DNA of 64,000 nt, taken from assembly GCA_028752905.1 (NCBI GenBank), contig JAQNBH010000022.1:248001-312000 (forward strand), in the 5' to 3' direction. Positions 41,601 through 51,733 of this stretch are shown piece by piece. The stretch's first letter is position 1. Each line of letters begins with the position of its first letter. The notes beneath the pieces were generated by a model. The model saw only the letters and a list, made by a program, of their open reading frames with translations. It was not told the DNA's origin and did no database searches. This stretch comes from Cladorhizidae sp. MBARI D1340-BT2. Taxonomy: Eukaryota; Porifera; Demospongiae; Poecilosclerida; Cladorhizidae. The position numbers were made by a program, and so were the translations under genes.

Positions 41601-42983
41601 CTTCTCTATCAGTTGACTAAATCTGGGACTTTGGTCTTGTTAATTAGGGCAGTTATGAATTGTACTCTTACTTGATGGTAAACATGTTAGCTTCGTAGAT
41701 TATCCACACTTCACTGAATAGACTTGATGTATAGCTATTAAGATAGGACTCTCTAAGTGCTCTCTCTTGATACCAAACATCCATATATTCTGCACACTTC
41801 ACTGTAATGGACTTGCAAGATAGGTATCTCTCAGTGTTCTCTATCTTGAGCTAAACATGTTAGCTTCATAGATTCTCCACACTTCACTGAATAGACTTGA
41901 TATATAGCTCTAAAGGTAGCCCTCTCTCTGTTCTCTCTCTTGATACCAAACATCCGTATATTCTGCATACATAGAATCACAAGATAGGTTTCTCTATGTG
42001 TTCCCTATCTTGATGCTAAACAGGTTAGCTTCATAGATTCTCCACACTTCACTGTATAAACTTGATATATAGCTATTAAGATAGGTCTCTCCCTGTGCTC
42101 TCTGTTGATATCAAACATCCATAATATTCTGCACACTTCACTGTAATGGACTTGATATGATTCGAATGATAGGTTTCATTATGTGTTCTCTATCTTGATA
42201 TTTGCCCTAATTTGGTCTATATGTTTCTCATTTTCCCCCAAAAAATCTTGTTATTTTGACGTAAAGCTCATAACTTTTCTACACTTTATCCAAAAAAGAT
42301 AATTTTTATATCACCGGATAGCCCTTCTAATTATCTATCTTTTGTACGTGCCAAAATTTTGAGTACTCTAAGTATTAGCAAGTTATGGTGATTTGAAGTG
42401 ATAAGGTTTGCGATCTTTCCTGGCGTTTTCCAGTTGCCAAAGCGGTGGCCTGCCAGTGAAAAACCACTACATTTATTGATAATCTGTTGACATGTTGCAG
42501 ATAAGGGCCTTCTCTATCAGTTGACTAAATCTGGGACTTTGGTCTTGTTAATTAGGGCAGTTATGAATTGTACTCTTACTTGATGGTAAACATGTTAGCT
42601 TCGTAGATTATCCACACTTCACTGAATAGACTTGATGTATAGCTATTAAGATAGGACTCTCTAAGTGCTCTCTCTTGATACCAAACATCCATATATTCTG
42701 CACACTTCACTGTAATGGACTTGCAAGATAGGTATCTCTCAGTGTTCTCTATCTTGAGCTAAACATGTTAGCTTCATAGATTCTCCACACTTCACTGAAT
42801 AGACTTGATATATAGCTCTAAAGGTAGGCCTCTCTCTGTTCTCTCTCTTGATACCAAACATCCGTATATTCTGCATACATAGAATCACAAGATAGGTTTC
42901 TCTATGTGTTCTCTATCTTGATGCTAAACAGGTTAGCTTCATAGATTCTCCACACTTCACTGTATAAACTTGATATATAGCTA
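29695..42983 (+). repeat. Higher-order repeat of A-B-C units (~2728 bp)
   Basis: Type A (31512, 34240, 36968, 38788; 911 bp) has a 3-bp insertion giving gatataatatagctc, plus ttaatttgccg. Type B (29695, 32423, 35151, 39699, 40607) has tgtataactatt, ggtagccctc and gacgtaaagctc. Type C (30602, 33331, 36059) has ttgactaaatc, ttgatggtaaac and atgttttctcatttcc. A-B-C repeats with a 2728-bp shift at 31512, 34240 and 36968. In the third round B and C are fused into one unit (37879-38787), so the next A follows after only 1820 bp. The unit at 41515 is a C/B mixture, and the unit at 42423 is type C and holds transposon copy 1. Confidence 0.88.
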
Positions 42984-42987
42984 TTAA
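42984..42987. repeat. TTAA target-site duplication, left of copy 1
   Basis: TTAA directly precedes the left terminal inverted repeat. The matching TTAA follows the right end at 46092-46095. Removing one TTAA and the element restores the ctattaagataggtc found in uninterrupted monomers. TTAA duplication is the hallmark of piggyBac-family insertion. Confidence 0.95.
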
Positions 42988-43000
42988 CCGATTAAGCGCC
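42988..43000 (+). repeat. Left terminal inverted repeat, copy 1
   Basis: ccgattaagcgcc pairs over all 13 bases with the right end at 46079-46091. The next bases (gactttc against ataagcg) do not pair. The unpaired subterminal DNA differs between ends, with ccgcgg at 43015-43020 on this side. Confidence 0.93.
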
Positions 43001-43546
43001 GACTTTCCTAGTACCCGCGGTGAAATTATTAACGATTTAATTACTAATTTTTCCCTCGCTTATAGGACGTCAGCACAGGAAACCTCGTTCAATGGAAGCC
43101 CAGTGATTGCTCTACATCCTGATTTTTGAATGAAACCCAAGGACCAAATATACAGCATTTGGCAAGCTTTTCAAAATTGAACCAAGACTTATATACCATA
43201 TATTTGGGCATATTCATATAATTTGACACAGAATCAAGACAATAACAATCCTAAAACTTCCTAAGACAAAACATTTTGAACAGACAATATATGAATCGAA
43301 TATTTGAATAGAAAAAGTATGTGTGTGTGGGTAGAATGTGGGTGGGTAATTTGATGAAGAATGAAGGAGAGTGAGAGAGTAGCATTGTAATACATGTTGT
43401 GTGTGTGTGTAGAAGGGCAAGACCAGGCTCTATCAACACTTCCCAGGCATCTAGAACACAAAGACACAACAATAGAGAAAAATGCATTATTAGACACAAG
43501 TATCCACACTTTTTACCAAGAGGCACGCACATACACCATACACAAC
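43001..43546. other. Transposon copy 1, non-coding transposase-3' side
   Basis: No conserved protein could be read here on either strand. It contains AT-rich DNA, a tgtgtgtgtggg tract near 43320 and a further TG run near 43396-43411. Overlapping open frames at 43214-43647 on both strands come from low-complexity DNA and match nothing recognisable. It presumably holds the transposase 3' untranslated region and left-end sequences. Confidence 0.6.
43320..43411. repeat. TG microsatellite tracts
   Basis: Two short TG-rich stretches (tgtgtgtgtgggtag near 43320 and ttgtgtgtgtgtgtag near 43396) flank a gagtgagagagtag purine tract. They are identical in transposon copy 2, with no length change. Confidence 0.75.
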
Positions 43547-44119
43547 TTATATTTCATGGTCACGAGAACAAAGAGAATACATGCAACACTAATATTCCAC
43601 CAAGGTATGATACGGTCAGATCCAATGCACAAATGAACCTACAGTAACCACACTCATTTAGGCTCGAACCATTTTTATGCACACCAAACAGAAGTAGAAG
43701 GGGGAAATGACCTAGTTGCAAATTGAGACGTTCTAGCTGAGATGTAGGAAACATACAAGGCAGCGAGAAGAATAGGAACCAATCAATGTTTTTACTAAGC
43801 TAATCCGAAGATCTAAATAACTATCCTGCCTCTTATGTAGAGAAGTGTTTGAAAAAGGAAACAGATAAAGGCATTCAATAAAGGCGTAAAAAAAACAACC
43901 TTCTACCAGAGCAGACCAAAGAATGGGCTACTACAATTTCGGTAGAAAATCAAAGAGATGGTGGAAGGGGGTGTTTGCATATTTGGTAGACACCTCTCAT
44001 GAATGATTGATAATCAGGTAAACAGGGAGGGGGGCAAGACACATACAGTCGAGAACTGATGATGTTTCACAGTTGGTTGTTGTCCTTGCCACAAAGCTGC
44101 ATGCATATTAGTCATCATG

Positions 44120-44617
44120 TCAATCACACCCTTGTCTACCCACTAAAGCCAGGAGTGAACTATTTGATCTGTAATCATATTTTCCTCTATTCTTCCACTT
44201 TGTAAGTAACTCCTTAGGAAAGTTTTTCCTATTAGGCCTAGCTGTGCCACATGCACCAACCCCTCTAATAGTCTGCGTGTGAAATAAATTAGGAAATAAA
44301 TTAGGACTTGTATAAAAGTTATCCATGTATACCTGAAAGTTCTTGTGCTCAAATCCCTCCAACAAATCTAACACTACCCGACTACACAAACCTGTACTAT
44401 CTCCTGTTTCCACATTCTTCCCAGTATAAATTTGTAATCGATAAATATAACCATTCCTTGCATCCAAAAGCACAAATACTTTTATGCCCCATTTCGTAGG
44501 CTCATCCTTCATATATTGCTTGAAGCCAAGCCTCCCTTGATAGGGAATCATGGCTTCATCAATGCTAAGCTCCTGATGCAAACAATACTCGCTTTCAAAG
44601 CTTATACAGCCTATCAT
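44120..44617 (-). other. Transposase catalytic-core segment (copy 1)
   Basis: A 165-codon open stretch with SIDEAMIPYQGR, WGIKVFVLLDARNGYI, LQIYTGK, YMDNFYTS and RGVGACGTARPNRK, the order seen in piggyBac-family cores. It begins just after DRLYKL of the upstream frame; part of the usual linker between these blocks is missing. It ends when LLAL runs out of frame just before WVDK, so the ATG at 44617 is not a real start and the stop is a frameshift product. Confidence 0.85.
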
Positions 44618-44646
44618 AATTGGGATTACCAGATGTTACCTGTGAG

Positions 44647-45140
44647 CTAGCAATGTAGTTGACATGCATGTAGCCGCATCAACTGCCTAAACCTCCAAAG
44701 GGGCATTACTCTACTCACCAAACTACATGACAAATCAGGATATTCACAAGACCAGTACATGTCTATAAGGGGAAGTTTTGAAATGCCCATAACAATCAAA
44801 AGTTCTACAAAAGCCTCCATTTCTTCTTCACATGTATCATGCCAATTATGGGGGAGCCCCACCCTAGAAACATACATATTAGTCTCTCTCACATGGAGGT
44901 CCCACACATCAACAGTTAAAAAAAAAGATAAAAAGCACCTAGTAACGAACTTGTTACACCGAGCAAAGCTGAGTTTGGGCCAGAATTGTCTCTTTTTTTC
45001 GCCAGCGACCTTCGACTTGATAACTTGTGCTAGATGAGCGAGCCTTACTACTACAAACTCGGGACTGGGCCTGCCTATTACCAGTACCTTGTGGTGGTGG
45101 ACTACATGAACCTCTACTCTAGCACCACACCTCACATTCT
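44647..45140 (-). other. Transposase exon segment, N-terminal part of DDE domain (copy 1)
   Basis: This is the longest continuous conserved stretch of the transposase. Its frame is open from the splice acceptor at 45141 to a stop at 44647. It contains the family hallmark RETNMY followed by the W...EE...F..LL..MGI.KLP..D.YW pattern and the RFRQLMRLH block. The stop comes where the family continues; a shifted frame from about 44663 reads SGNPNYDRLYKL, the next conserved block, so a frameshift lies near 44665. Confidence 0.82.
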
Positions 45141-45198
45141 CTGTAACACATAAATATGTATACAAACAAATATTCAAATATCAATTTTGATAACTTAC
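45141..45198 (-). other. Probable 58-bp intron in transposase (copy 1)
   Basis: On the minus strand it starts with GTAAGT and ends in tttatgtgttacag. Splicing joins GGA-ATA-A to AG-AAT-GTG and keeps the frame open from the acidic Ser-rich region into the DDE segment. Without splicing the upstream frame stops. The strong donor and pyrimidine-rich acceptor make this the best supported intron. Confidence 0.75.
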
Positions 45199-45228
45199 TT
45201 ATTCCAGAAGAGTCCCCTGTAGCAGATT

Positions 45229-45310
45229 GTAAGGACGGAGGGTCAGTAGATAGTAAGGATGGAGGGTCAGTAGATGGTAAGGATGGAGGGTCAGTAGATG
45301 GTAAGGAAGG
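45229..45310 (-). repeat. 24-bp coding minisatellite, ~3.4 copies (copy 1)
   Basis: Plus-strand units gtaaggatggagggtcagta... of 24 bp at 45229, 45253 and 45277, plus a partial one at 45301. They lie in the transposase reading frame and encode an 8-residue Pro/Ser/Thr/Asp repeat (PSTDPPSL). Because the period is a multiple of three, changes in copy number keep the frame. Confidence 0.92.
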
Positions 45311-45342
45311 AGTGTTCAAATGGTCACTCTCTTCTTCAGAGG

Positions 45343-45392
45343 CTGAAAGGAAATATATAATAGTAACTCTACAAAATTTCCTTTGTACCAAC
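45343..45392 (-). other. Probable 50-bp intron in transposase (copy 1)
   Basis: On the minus strand it runs from GTTGGT to atatttcctttcag. Splicing joins CTT-AGT-GTA-G to CC-TCT-GAA-GAA, giving an uninterrupted acidic stretch VASEEESDHL. The upstream 64-bp exon (45393-45456) would read SVGDEGDPLLPSTCGSSGLS and is preceded by a good acceptor, tttctttcttggcag. A further upstream intron from a gtatgt donor at 45707 to that acceptor (251 bp) is possible but less certain. Confidence 0.6.
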
Positions 45393-45873
45393 CTACACTA
45401 AGTCCAGAGCTCCCACAAGTAGATGGTAACAATGGATCACCTTCATCTCCAACGGACTGCCAAGAAAGAAAAGTTGATAACATAAACCTTAGACGAACGT
45501 TTTTTTTGAAAATTCAAATTCAAATTTGATAAGTAATAAAAAAGCTCAACCTACATTTATGGCTATAACTAATCTTCTTCAACTGCTACGTTAGAAATAT
45601 TTATATCCTCAAAAAACACAAGAATAGGCAACAGTTTGGTTAGCGAATTATCTCAGAAGATTGTGGAATACAATGGCAACCAAGCGCTAAGGTAGAAACA
45701 AACATACCATCGAGAAATCCTTCCACCCGAGCATTTTGACTTAGAGCCAGGGGATCCAGGGCACAACCATAGTAGGCATATATCTCTGGCCTTCTTTCCC
45801 ACCAGAATCCGAGCCAGAGCCGCTAGTGTCGTCGTCAAAAAGAAGAAAAGTTACTTCGTACAAAACAAAGCAT

Positions 45874-45952
45874 CCTCGCCATCTTGAAAACCGAAGTTAT
45901 GAGCAAAAAGCGGGGCGCGGCCGACACATATAGCAGCACGTGTAAATGACGT
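45874..45952 (-). promoter_or_regulatory. Candidate transposase promoter/start region (copy 1)
   Basis: Upstream of the coding remnant on the minus strand lie a TGACGT CRE-type half-site (45947-45952), a CACGTG E-box (45937-45942) and a GC-rich run gcggggcgcgg (about 45910-45920). CAAGATGGCGAGG (45874-45886) resembles a YY1-type initiator motif overlapping a possible ATG at 45880-45882. The frame from that ATG stops after 15 codons, and an Asp/Ser/Gly-rich frame follows after a one-base shift. The motifs are short and could be chance; their clustering at the expected place is the argument. Confidence 0.4.
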
Positions 45953-46060
45953 TTTTAGAACGATTCAGCATTCTTTTGGGCATGTGCAGCAACAAGAATT
46001 TGGCACTTAGTTCAAATATATATTTTTATATAATTTTTTTCGCGAGTCCGATTTCCTTTT

Positions 46061-46074
46061 GCGCCATATGGCGC
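46061..46074. repeat. Perfect palindrome inside right end, copy 1
   Basis: gcgccatatggcgc is a 14-bp perfect palindrome. It is followed by two tandem copies of atggcgctt (46068-46085, overlapping the palindrome) that run into the terminal inverted repeat. The left end has no equivalent. Asymmetric subterminal repeats are common in piggyBac-family elements and may be transposase contact sites. Confidence 0.85.
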
Positions 46075-46078
46075 TTAT

Positions 46079-46091
46079 GGCGCTTAATCGG
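46079..46091 (-). repeat. Right terminal inverted repeat, copy 1
   Basis: ggcgcttaatcgg is the exact reverse complement of the left 13 bp. It is followed by the TTAA duplication at 46092-46095 and then satellite sequence gataggtctctccctg. Confidence 0.93.
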
Positions 46092-46095
46092 TTAA

Positions 46096-48816
46096 GATAG
46101 GTCTCTCCCTGTGCTCTCTGTTGATATCAAACATCCATAATATTCTGCACACTTCACTGTAATGGACTTGATATGATTCGAATGATAGGTTTCATTATGT
46201 GTTCTCTATCTTGATATTTGCCCTAATTTGGTCTATATGTTTTCTCATTTCCCCCCCAAAAATCTTGTTATTTTGCCGTAAAGCTCATAACTTTTCTACA
46301 CTTTACCCAAAAAAGATAATTTTTATATCACCGGATAGCCCTTCTAATTATCTGTCTTTTGTACGTGCTAAAATTTTGAGTACTCTAAGTATTAGCAAGT
46401 TATGGTGATTTGAAGTGGTAAGGTTTGCGATCTTTCCTGGCGTTTTCCAGTTGCCAAAGCGGTGGCCTGCCAGTGAAAAACCACTACATTTATTGATAAT
46501 CTGTTGACATGTTGCAGATAAGGGCCTTCTCTATCAGTTGACAAACTCTGGGACTTTGGTCTTGTTAATTAGGGCAGTTATGAATTGTACTCTTACTTGA
46601 TGCTAAACATGTTAGCTTCGTAGATTATCCACACTTCACTGAATAGACTTGATGTATAGCTATTAAGATAGGACTCTCTAAGTGCTCTCTCTTGATACCA
46701 AACATCCATATATTCTGCACACTTCACTGTAATGGACTTGCAAGATAGGTATCTCTCAGTGTTCTCTATCTTGAGCTAAACATGTTAGCTTCATAGATTC
46801 TCCACACTTCACTGAATAGACTTGATATATAGCTCTAAAGGTAGGCCTCTCTCTGTTCTCTCTCTTGATACCAAACATCCGTATATTCTGCATACATAGA
46901 ATCACAAGATAGGTTTCTCTATGTGTTCTCTATCTTGATGCTAAACAGGTTAGCTTCATAGATTATCCACACTTCACTGTATAAACTTGATATATAGCTA
47001 TTAAGATAGGTCTCTCCCTGTGCTCTCTGTTGATATCAAACATCCATAATATTCTGCATACTTCACTGTAATGGACTTGATATGATTCGAATGATAGGTT
47101 TCATTATGTGTTCTCTATCTTGATATTTGCCCTAATTTGGTCTATATGTTTCTCATTTCCCCCCCAAAAATCTTGTTATTTTGCCGTAAAGCTCATAACT
47201 TTTCTACACTTTACCCAAAAAAGATAATTTTTATATCACCGGATAGCCCTTCTAATTATCTGTCTTTTGTACGTGCCAAAATTTTGAGTACTCTAAGCAT
47301 TAGCAAGTTATGGTGATTTAAAGTGGTAAGGTTTGCGATCTTTCCTGGCGTTTTCCAGTTGCCAAAGCGGTGGCCTGCCAGTGAAAAACCACTACATTTA
47401 TTGATAATCTGTTGACATGTTGCAGATAAGGGTCTTCTCTATCAGTTGACAAACTCTGGGACTTTGGTCTTGTTAATTAGGGCAGTTATGAATGGTACTC
47501 TTACTTGATGCTAAACATGTTAGCTTCGTAGATTATCCACACTTCACTGAATAGACTTGATGTATAGCTATTAAGATAGGACTCTCTAAGTGCTCTCTCT
47601 TGATACCAAACATCCATATATTCTGCACACTTCACTGTAATGGACTTGCAAGATAGGTATCTCTCAGTGTTCTCTATCTTGAGCTAAACATGTTAGCTTC
47701 ATAGATTCTCCACACTTCACTGAATAGACTTGATATATAGCTCTAAAGGTAGGCCTCTCTCTGTTCTCTCTCTTGATACCAAACATCCGTATATTCTGCA
47801 TACATAGAATCACAAGATAGGTTTCTCTATGTGTTCTCTATGTTGATGCTAAACAGGTTAGCTTCATAGATTCTCCACACTTCACTGTATAAACTTGATA
47901 TATAGCTATTAAGATAGGTCTCTCCCTGTGCTCTCTGTTGATATCAAACATCCATAATATTCTGCACACTTCACTGTAATGGACTTGATATGATTCGAAT
48001 GATAGGTTTCATTATGTGTTCTCTATCTTGATATTTGCCCTAATTGGGTCTATATGTTTCTCATTTCCCCCCCAAAAATCTTGTTATTTTGCCGTAAAGC
48101 TCATAACTTTTCTACAGTTTACCCCAAAAAGATAATCTTTATATCACCGGATAGCCCTTCTAATTATCTGTCTTTTGTACGTGCCAAAATTTTGAGTACT
48201 CTAAGCATTAGCAAGTTATGGTGATTTGAAGTGGTAAGGTTTGCGATCTTTCCTGGCGTTTTCCAGTTGCCAAAGCGGTGGCCTGCCAGTGAAAAACCAC
48301 TACATTTATTGATAATCTGTTGACATGTTGCAGATAAGGGTCTTCTCTATCAGTTGACTAAATCTGGGACTTTGGTCTTGTTAATTAGGGCAGTTATGAA
48401 TTGTACTCTTACTTGATGGTAAACATGTTAGCTTCGTAGATTATCCACACTTCACTGAATAGACTTGATGTATAGCTATTAAGATAGGACTCTCTAAGTG
48501 CTCTCTCTTGATACCAAACATCCATATATTCTGCACACTTCACTGTAATGGACTTGCAAGATAGGTATCTCTCAGTGTTCTCTATCTTGAGCTAAACATG
48601 TTAGCTTCATAGATTCTCCACACTTCACTGAATAGACTTGATATATAGCTCTAAAGGTAGGCCTCTCTCTGTTCTCTCTCTTGATACCAAACATCCGTAT
48701 ATTCTGCATACATAGAATCACAAGATAGGTTTCTCTATGTGTTCTCTATCTTGATGCTAAACAGGTTAGCTTCATAGATTCTCCACACTTCACTGTATAA
48801 ACATGATATATAGCTA
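46096..48816 (+). repeat. Satellite array between the two transposons
   Basis: Remainder of the interrupted unit (46096-46439), full units at 46440 and 47348, and the first part of the unit at 48256 up to the second insertion. Diagnostic variants are gtgctaaaa near 46367 (gtgccaaaa elsewhere), gattatccac in the third sub-repeat near 46963, and in the 47348 unit gaatggtactc, tatgttgatgc, ctaattgggtc and gataatcttt. The 48256 unit begins as type C (ttgactaaatc, ttgatggtaaac), like the unit holding copy 1. Confidence 0.88.
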
Positions 48817-48820
48817 TTAA
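48817..48820. repeat. TTAA target-site duplication, left of copy 2
   Basis: TTAA before the left inverted repeat, matched by 51952-51955 after the right one. It is the same monomer position as in copy 1. The preceding satellite reads aaacatgatatatag in place of aaacttgatatatag, a private variant. Confidence 0.95.
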
Positions 48821-48833
48821 CCGATTAAGCGCC
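48821..48833 (+). repeat. Left terminal inverted repeat, copy 2
   Basis: ccgattaagcgcc, identical to copy 1 and pairing exactly with 51939-51951. Confidence 0.93.
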
Positions 48834-50973
48834 GACTTTCCTAGTACCCGCGGTGAAATTATTAACGATTTAATTACTAATTTTTCCCTCGCTTATAGGA
48901 CGTCAGCACAGGAAACCTCGTTCAATGGAAGCCCAGTGATTGCTCTACATCCTGATTTTTGAATGAAACCCAAGGACCAAATATACAGCATTTGGCAAGC
49001 TTTTCAAAATTGAACCAAGACTTATATACCATATATTTGGGCATATTCATATAATTTGACACAGAATCAAGACAATAACAATCCTAAAACTTCCTAAGAC
49101 AAAACATTTTGAACAGACAATATATGAATCGAATATTTGAATAGAAAAAGTATGTGTGTGTGGGTAGAATGTGGGTGGGTAATTTGATGAAGAATGAAGG
49201 AGAGTGAGAGAGTAGCATTGTAATACATGTTGTGTGTGTGTGTAGAAGGGCAAGACCAGGCTCTATCAACACTTCCCAGGCATCTAGAACACAAAGACAC
49301 AACAATAGAGAAAAATGCATTATTAGACACAAGTATCCACACTTTTTACCAAGAGGCACGCACATACACCATACACAACTTATATTTCATGGTCACGAGA
49401 ACAAAGAGAATACATGCAACACTAATATTCCACCAAGGTATGATACGGTCAGATCCAATGCACAAATGAACCTACAGTAACCACACTCATTTAGGCTCGA
49501 ACCATTTTTATGCACACCAAACAGAAGTAGAAGGGGGAAATGACCTAGTTGCAAATTGAGACGTTCTAGCTGAGATGTAGGAAACATACAAGGCAGCGAG
49601 AAGAATAGGAACCAATCAATGTTTTTACTAAGCTAATCCGAAGATCTAAATAACTATCCTGCCTCTTATGTAGAGAAGTGTTTGAAAAAGGAAACAGATA
49701 AAGGCATTCAATAAAGGCGTAAAAAAAACAACCTTCTACCAGAGCAGACCAAAGAATGGGCTACTACAATTTCGGTAGAAAATCAAAGAGATGGTGGAAG
49801 GGGGTGTTTGCATATTTGGTAGACACCCCTCATGAATGATTGATAATCAGGTAAACAGGGAGGGGGGCAAGACACATACAGTCGAGAACTGATGATGTTT
49901 CACAGTTGGTTGTTGTCCTTGCCACAAAGCTGCATGCATATTAGTCATCATGTCAATCACACCCTTGTCTACCCACTAAAGCCAGGAGTGAACTATTTGA
50001 TCTGTAATCATATTTTCCTCTATTCTTCCACTTTGTAAGTAACTCCTTAGGAAAGTTTTTCCTATTAGGCCTAGCTGTGCCACATGCACCAACCCCTCTA
50101 ATAGTCTGCGTGTGAAATAAATTAGGAAATAAATTAGGACTTGTATAAAAGTTATCCATGTATACCTGAAAGTTCTTGTGCTCAAATCCCTCCAACAAAT
50201 CTAACACTACCCGACTACACAAACCTGTACTATCTCCTGTTTCCACATTCTTCCCAGTATAAATTTGTAATCGATAAATATAACCATTCCTTGCATCCAA
50301 AAGCACAAATACTTTTATGCCCCATTTCGTAGGCTCATCCTTCATATATTGCTTGAAGCCAAGCCTCCCTTGATAGGGAATCATGGCTTCATCAATGCTA
50401 AGCTCCTGATGCAAACAATACTCGCTTTCAAAGCTTATACAGCCTATCATAATTGGGATTACCAGATGTTACCTGTGAGCTAGCAATGGAGTTGACATGC
50501 ATGTAGCCGCATCAACTGCCTAAACCTCCAAAGGGGCATTACTCTACTCACCAAACTACATGACAAATCAGGATATTCACAAGACCAGTACATGTCTATA
50601 AGGGGAAGTTTTGAAATGCCCATAACAATCAAAAGTTCTACAAAAGCCTCCATTTCTTCTTCACATGTATCATGCCAATTATGGGGGAGCCCCACCCTAG
50701 AAACATACATATTAGTCTCTCTCACATGGAGGTCCCACACATCAACAGTTTAAAAAAAAGATAAAAAGCACCTAGTAACGAACTTGTTACACCGAGCAAA
50801 GCTGAGTTTGGGCCAGAATTGTCTCTTTTTTTCTCCAGCGACCTTCGACTTGATAACTTGTGCTAGATGAGCGAGCCTTACTACTACAAACTCGGGACTG
50901 GGCCTGCCTATTACCAGTACCTTGTGGTGGTGGACTACATGAACCTCTACTCTAGCACCACACCTCACATTCT

Positions 50974-51031
50974 CTGTAACACATAAATATGTATACAAAC
51001 AAATATTCAAATATCAATTTTGATAACTTAC
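50974..51031 (-). other. Probable 58-bp intron in transposase (copy 2)
   Basis: Identical to the copy 1 intron, with a GTAAGT donor and tgttacag acceptor on the minus strand. A second probable intron lies at 51203-51252, equivalent to 45343-45392. Confidence 0.72.
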
Positions 51032-51061
51032 TTATTCCAGAAGAGTCCCCTGTAGCAGATT

Positions 51062-51170
51062 GTAAGGACGGAGGGTCAGTAGATAGTAAGGATGGAGGGT
51101 CAGTAGATGGTAAGGATGGAGGGTCAGTAGATGGTAATAAGGATGGAGGGTCAGTAGATGGTAAGGAAGG
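51062..51170 (-). repeat. 24/27-bp coding minisatellite, ~4.4 copies (copy 2)
   Basis: Three 24-bp units, one 27-bp unit with an extra taa (gtaataaggatggagg) and a partial unit. In the minus-strand frame the insertion adds one Leu plus one 8-residue repeat, so the frame is kept. Copy 1 has one unit less. Confidence 0.92.
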
Positions 51171-51733
51171 AGTGTTCAAATGGTCACTCTCTTCTTCAGA
51201 GGCTGAAAGGAAATATATAATAGTAACTCTACAAAATTTCCTTTGTACCAACCTACACTAAGTCCAGAGCTCCCACAAGTAGATGGTAACAATGGATCAC
51301 CTTCATCTCCAACGGACTGCCAAGAAAGAAAAGTTGATAACATAAACCTTAGACGAACGTTTTTTTTGAAAATTCAAATTCAAATTTGATAAGTAATAAA
51401 AAAGCTCAACCTACATTTATGGCTATAACTAATCTTCTTCAACTGCTACGTTAGAAATATTTATATCCTCAAAAAACACAAGAATAGGCAACAGTTTGGT
51501 TAGCGAATTATCTCAGAAGATTGTGGAATACAATGGCAACCAAGCGCTAAGGTAGAAACAAACATACCATCGAGAAATCCTTCCACCCGAGCATTTTGAC
51601 TTAGAGCCAGGGGATCCAGGGCACAACCATAGTAGGCATATATCTCTGGCCTTCTTTCCCACCAGAATCCGAGCCAGAGCCGCTAGTGTCGTCGTCAAAA
51701 AGAAGAAAAGTTACTTCGTACAAAACAAAGCAT

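Larger units (their letters stand above)
43547..45838 (-). pseudogene. piggyBac-family transposase, degenerate, multi-exon (copy 1)
   Basis: Read from high to low coordinates: an acidic Ser/Asp-rich start region (45838 to about 45199), including an 8-residue repeat (PSTDPPSL). Then a segment opening the DDE_Tnp_1_7 domain with WDLHVRETNMYVSRVG and EEEMEAFVELLIVMGISKLP (to 44647). Then SIDEAMIPYQGR with the probable first catalytic Asp (codon 44558-44560), and YMDNFYTS with the second (44321-44323). Further down, in other frames, come WVDK at 44134-44142, YQSFMRGVYQIC (about 43960-44010), DLRISLVKTLIGSYSSR (about 43757-43820) and a GHFP motif at 43701-43712 resembling the start of the C-terminal cysteine-rich domain. 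Frame changes near 44665, 44600 and 44136 and further ones in the tail cannot be explained by introns. The region expected to hold the third Asp reads GVYQIC. Piggybac transposases normally excise and reinsert at TTAA; this copy should be inactive. The 5' end is uncertain. Confidence 0.88.
42988..46091 (-). mobile_element. piggyBac-like DNA transposon, copy 1 (3104 bp)
   Basis: The element is bounded by a 13-bp perfect inverted repeat (ccgattaagcgcc at the left, its reverse complement at 46079-46091) and flanked by TTAA. It interrupts a type-C satellite unit; the unit is 909 bp once the element and one TTAA are removed. On the minus strand it carries a degenerate, intron-containing piggyBac-family transposase. 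About 560 bp at the left end hold no recognisable coding sequence, only TG-rich microsatellites. About 200 bp at the right end hold a GC-rich probable promoter. Both ends look intact, so it could have moved in trans using another copy's enzyme, although its own transposase is broken. Confidence 0.95.
49380..51698 (-). pseudogene. piggyBac-family transposase, degenerate (copy 2)
   Basis: It has the same exon layout and shared frame breaks as copy 1. The first two catalytic Asp codons are at 50391-50393 and 50154-50156. It has one further lesion: at about 50751 the Leu codon TTA just before TVDVWDLHV is TAA, cutting the DDE segment into 50750-51010 and 50480-50740. The other three base differences from copy 1 are third-position changes that leave the residue unchanged (Gly in VAGEKK, Leu in CQLHC, Arg in FMRGV). 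The minisatellite has one more unit. The copy cannot make a full transposase. Confidence 0.88.

Noticed and set aside
1..42983. Possible CRISPR or other regularly spaced short-repeat array
   Set aside because: The repeat is continuous 908-bp DNA without unique spacers, with eukaryotic transposons in it.
43214..43647. Overlapping open frames on both strands in transposon copy 1 (and 49047-49480 in copy 2)
   Set aside because: They overlap each other around TG/CA-rich and A-rich tracts, show no family motif, and lie downstream of the transposase remnant.
44308..44499. Plus-strand frames opposite the transposase (also 44759-45037 and 45156-45401)
   Set aside because: They are mirror frames of the minus-strand transposase, including the minisatellite, with no independent support.
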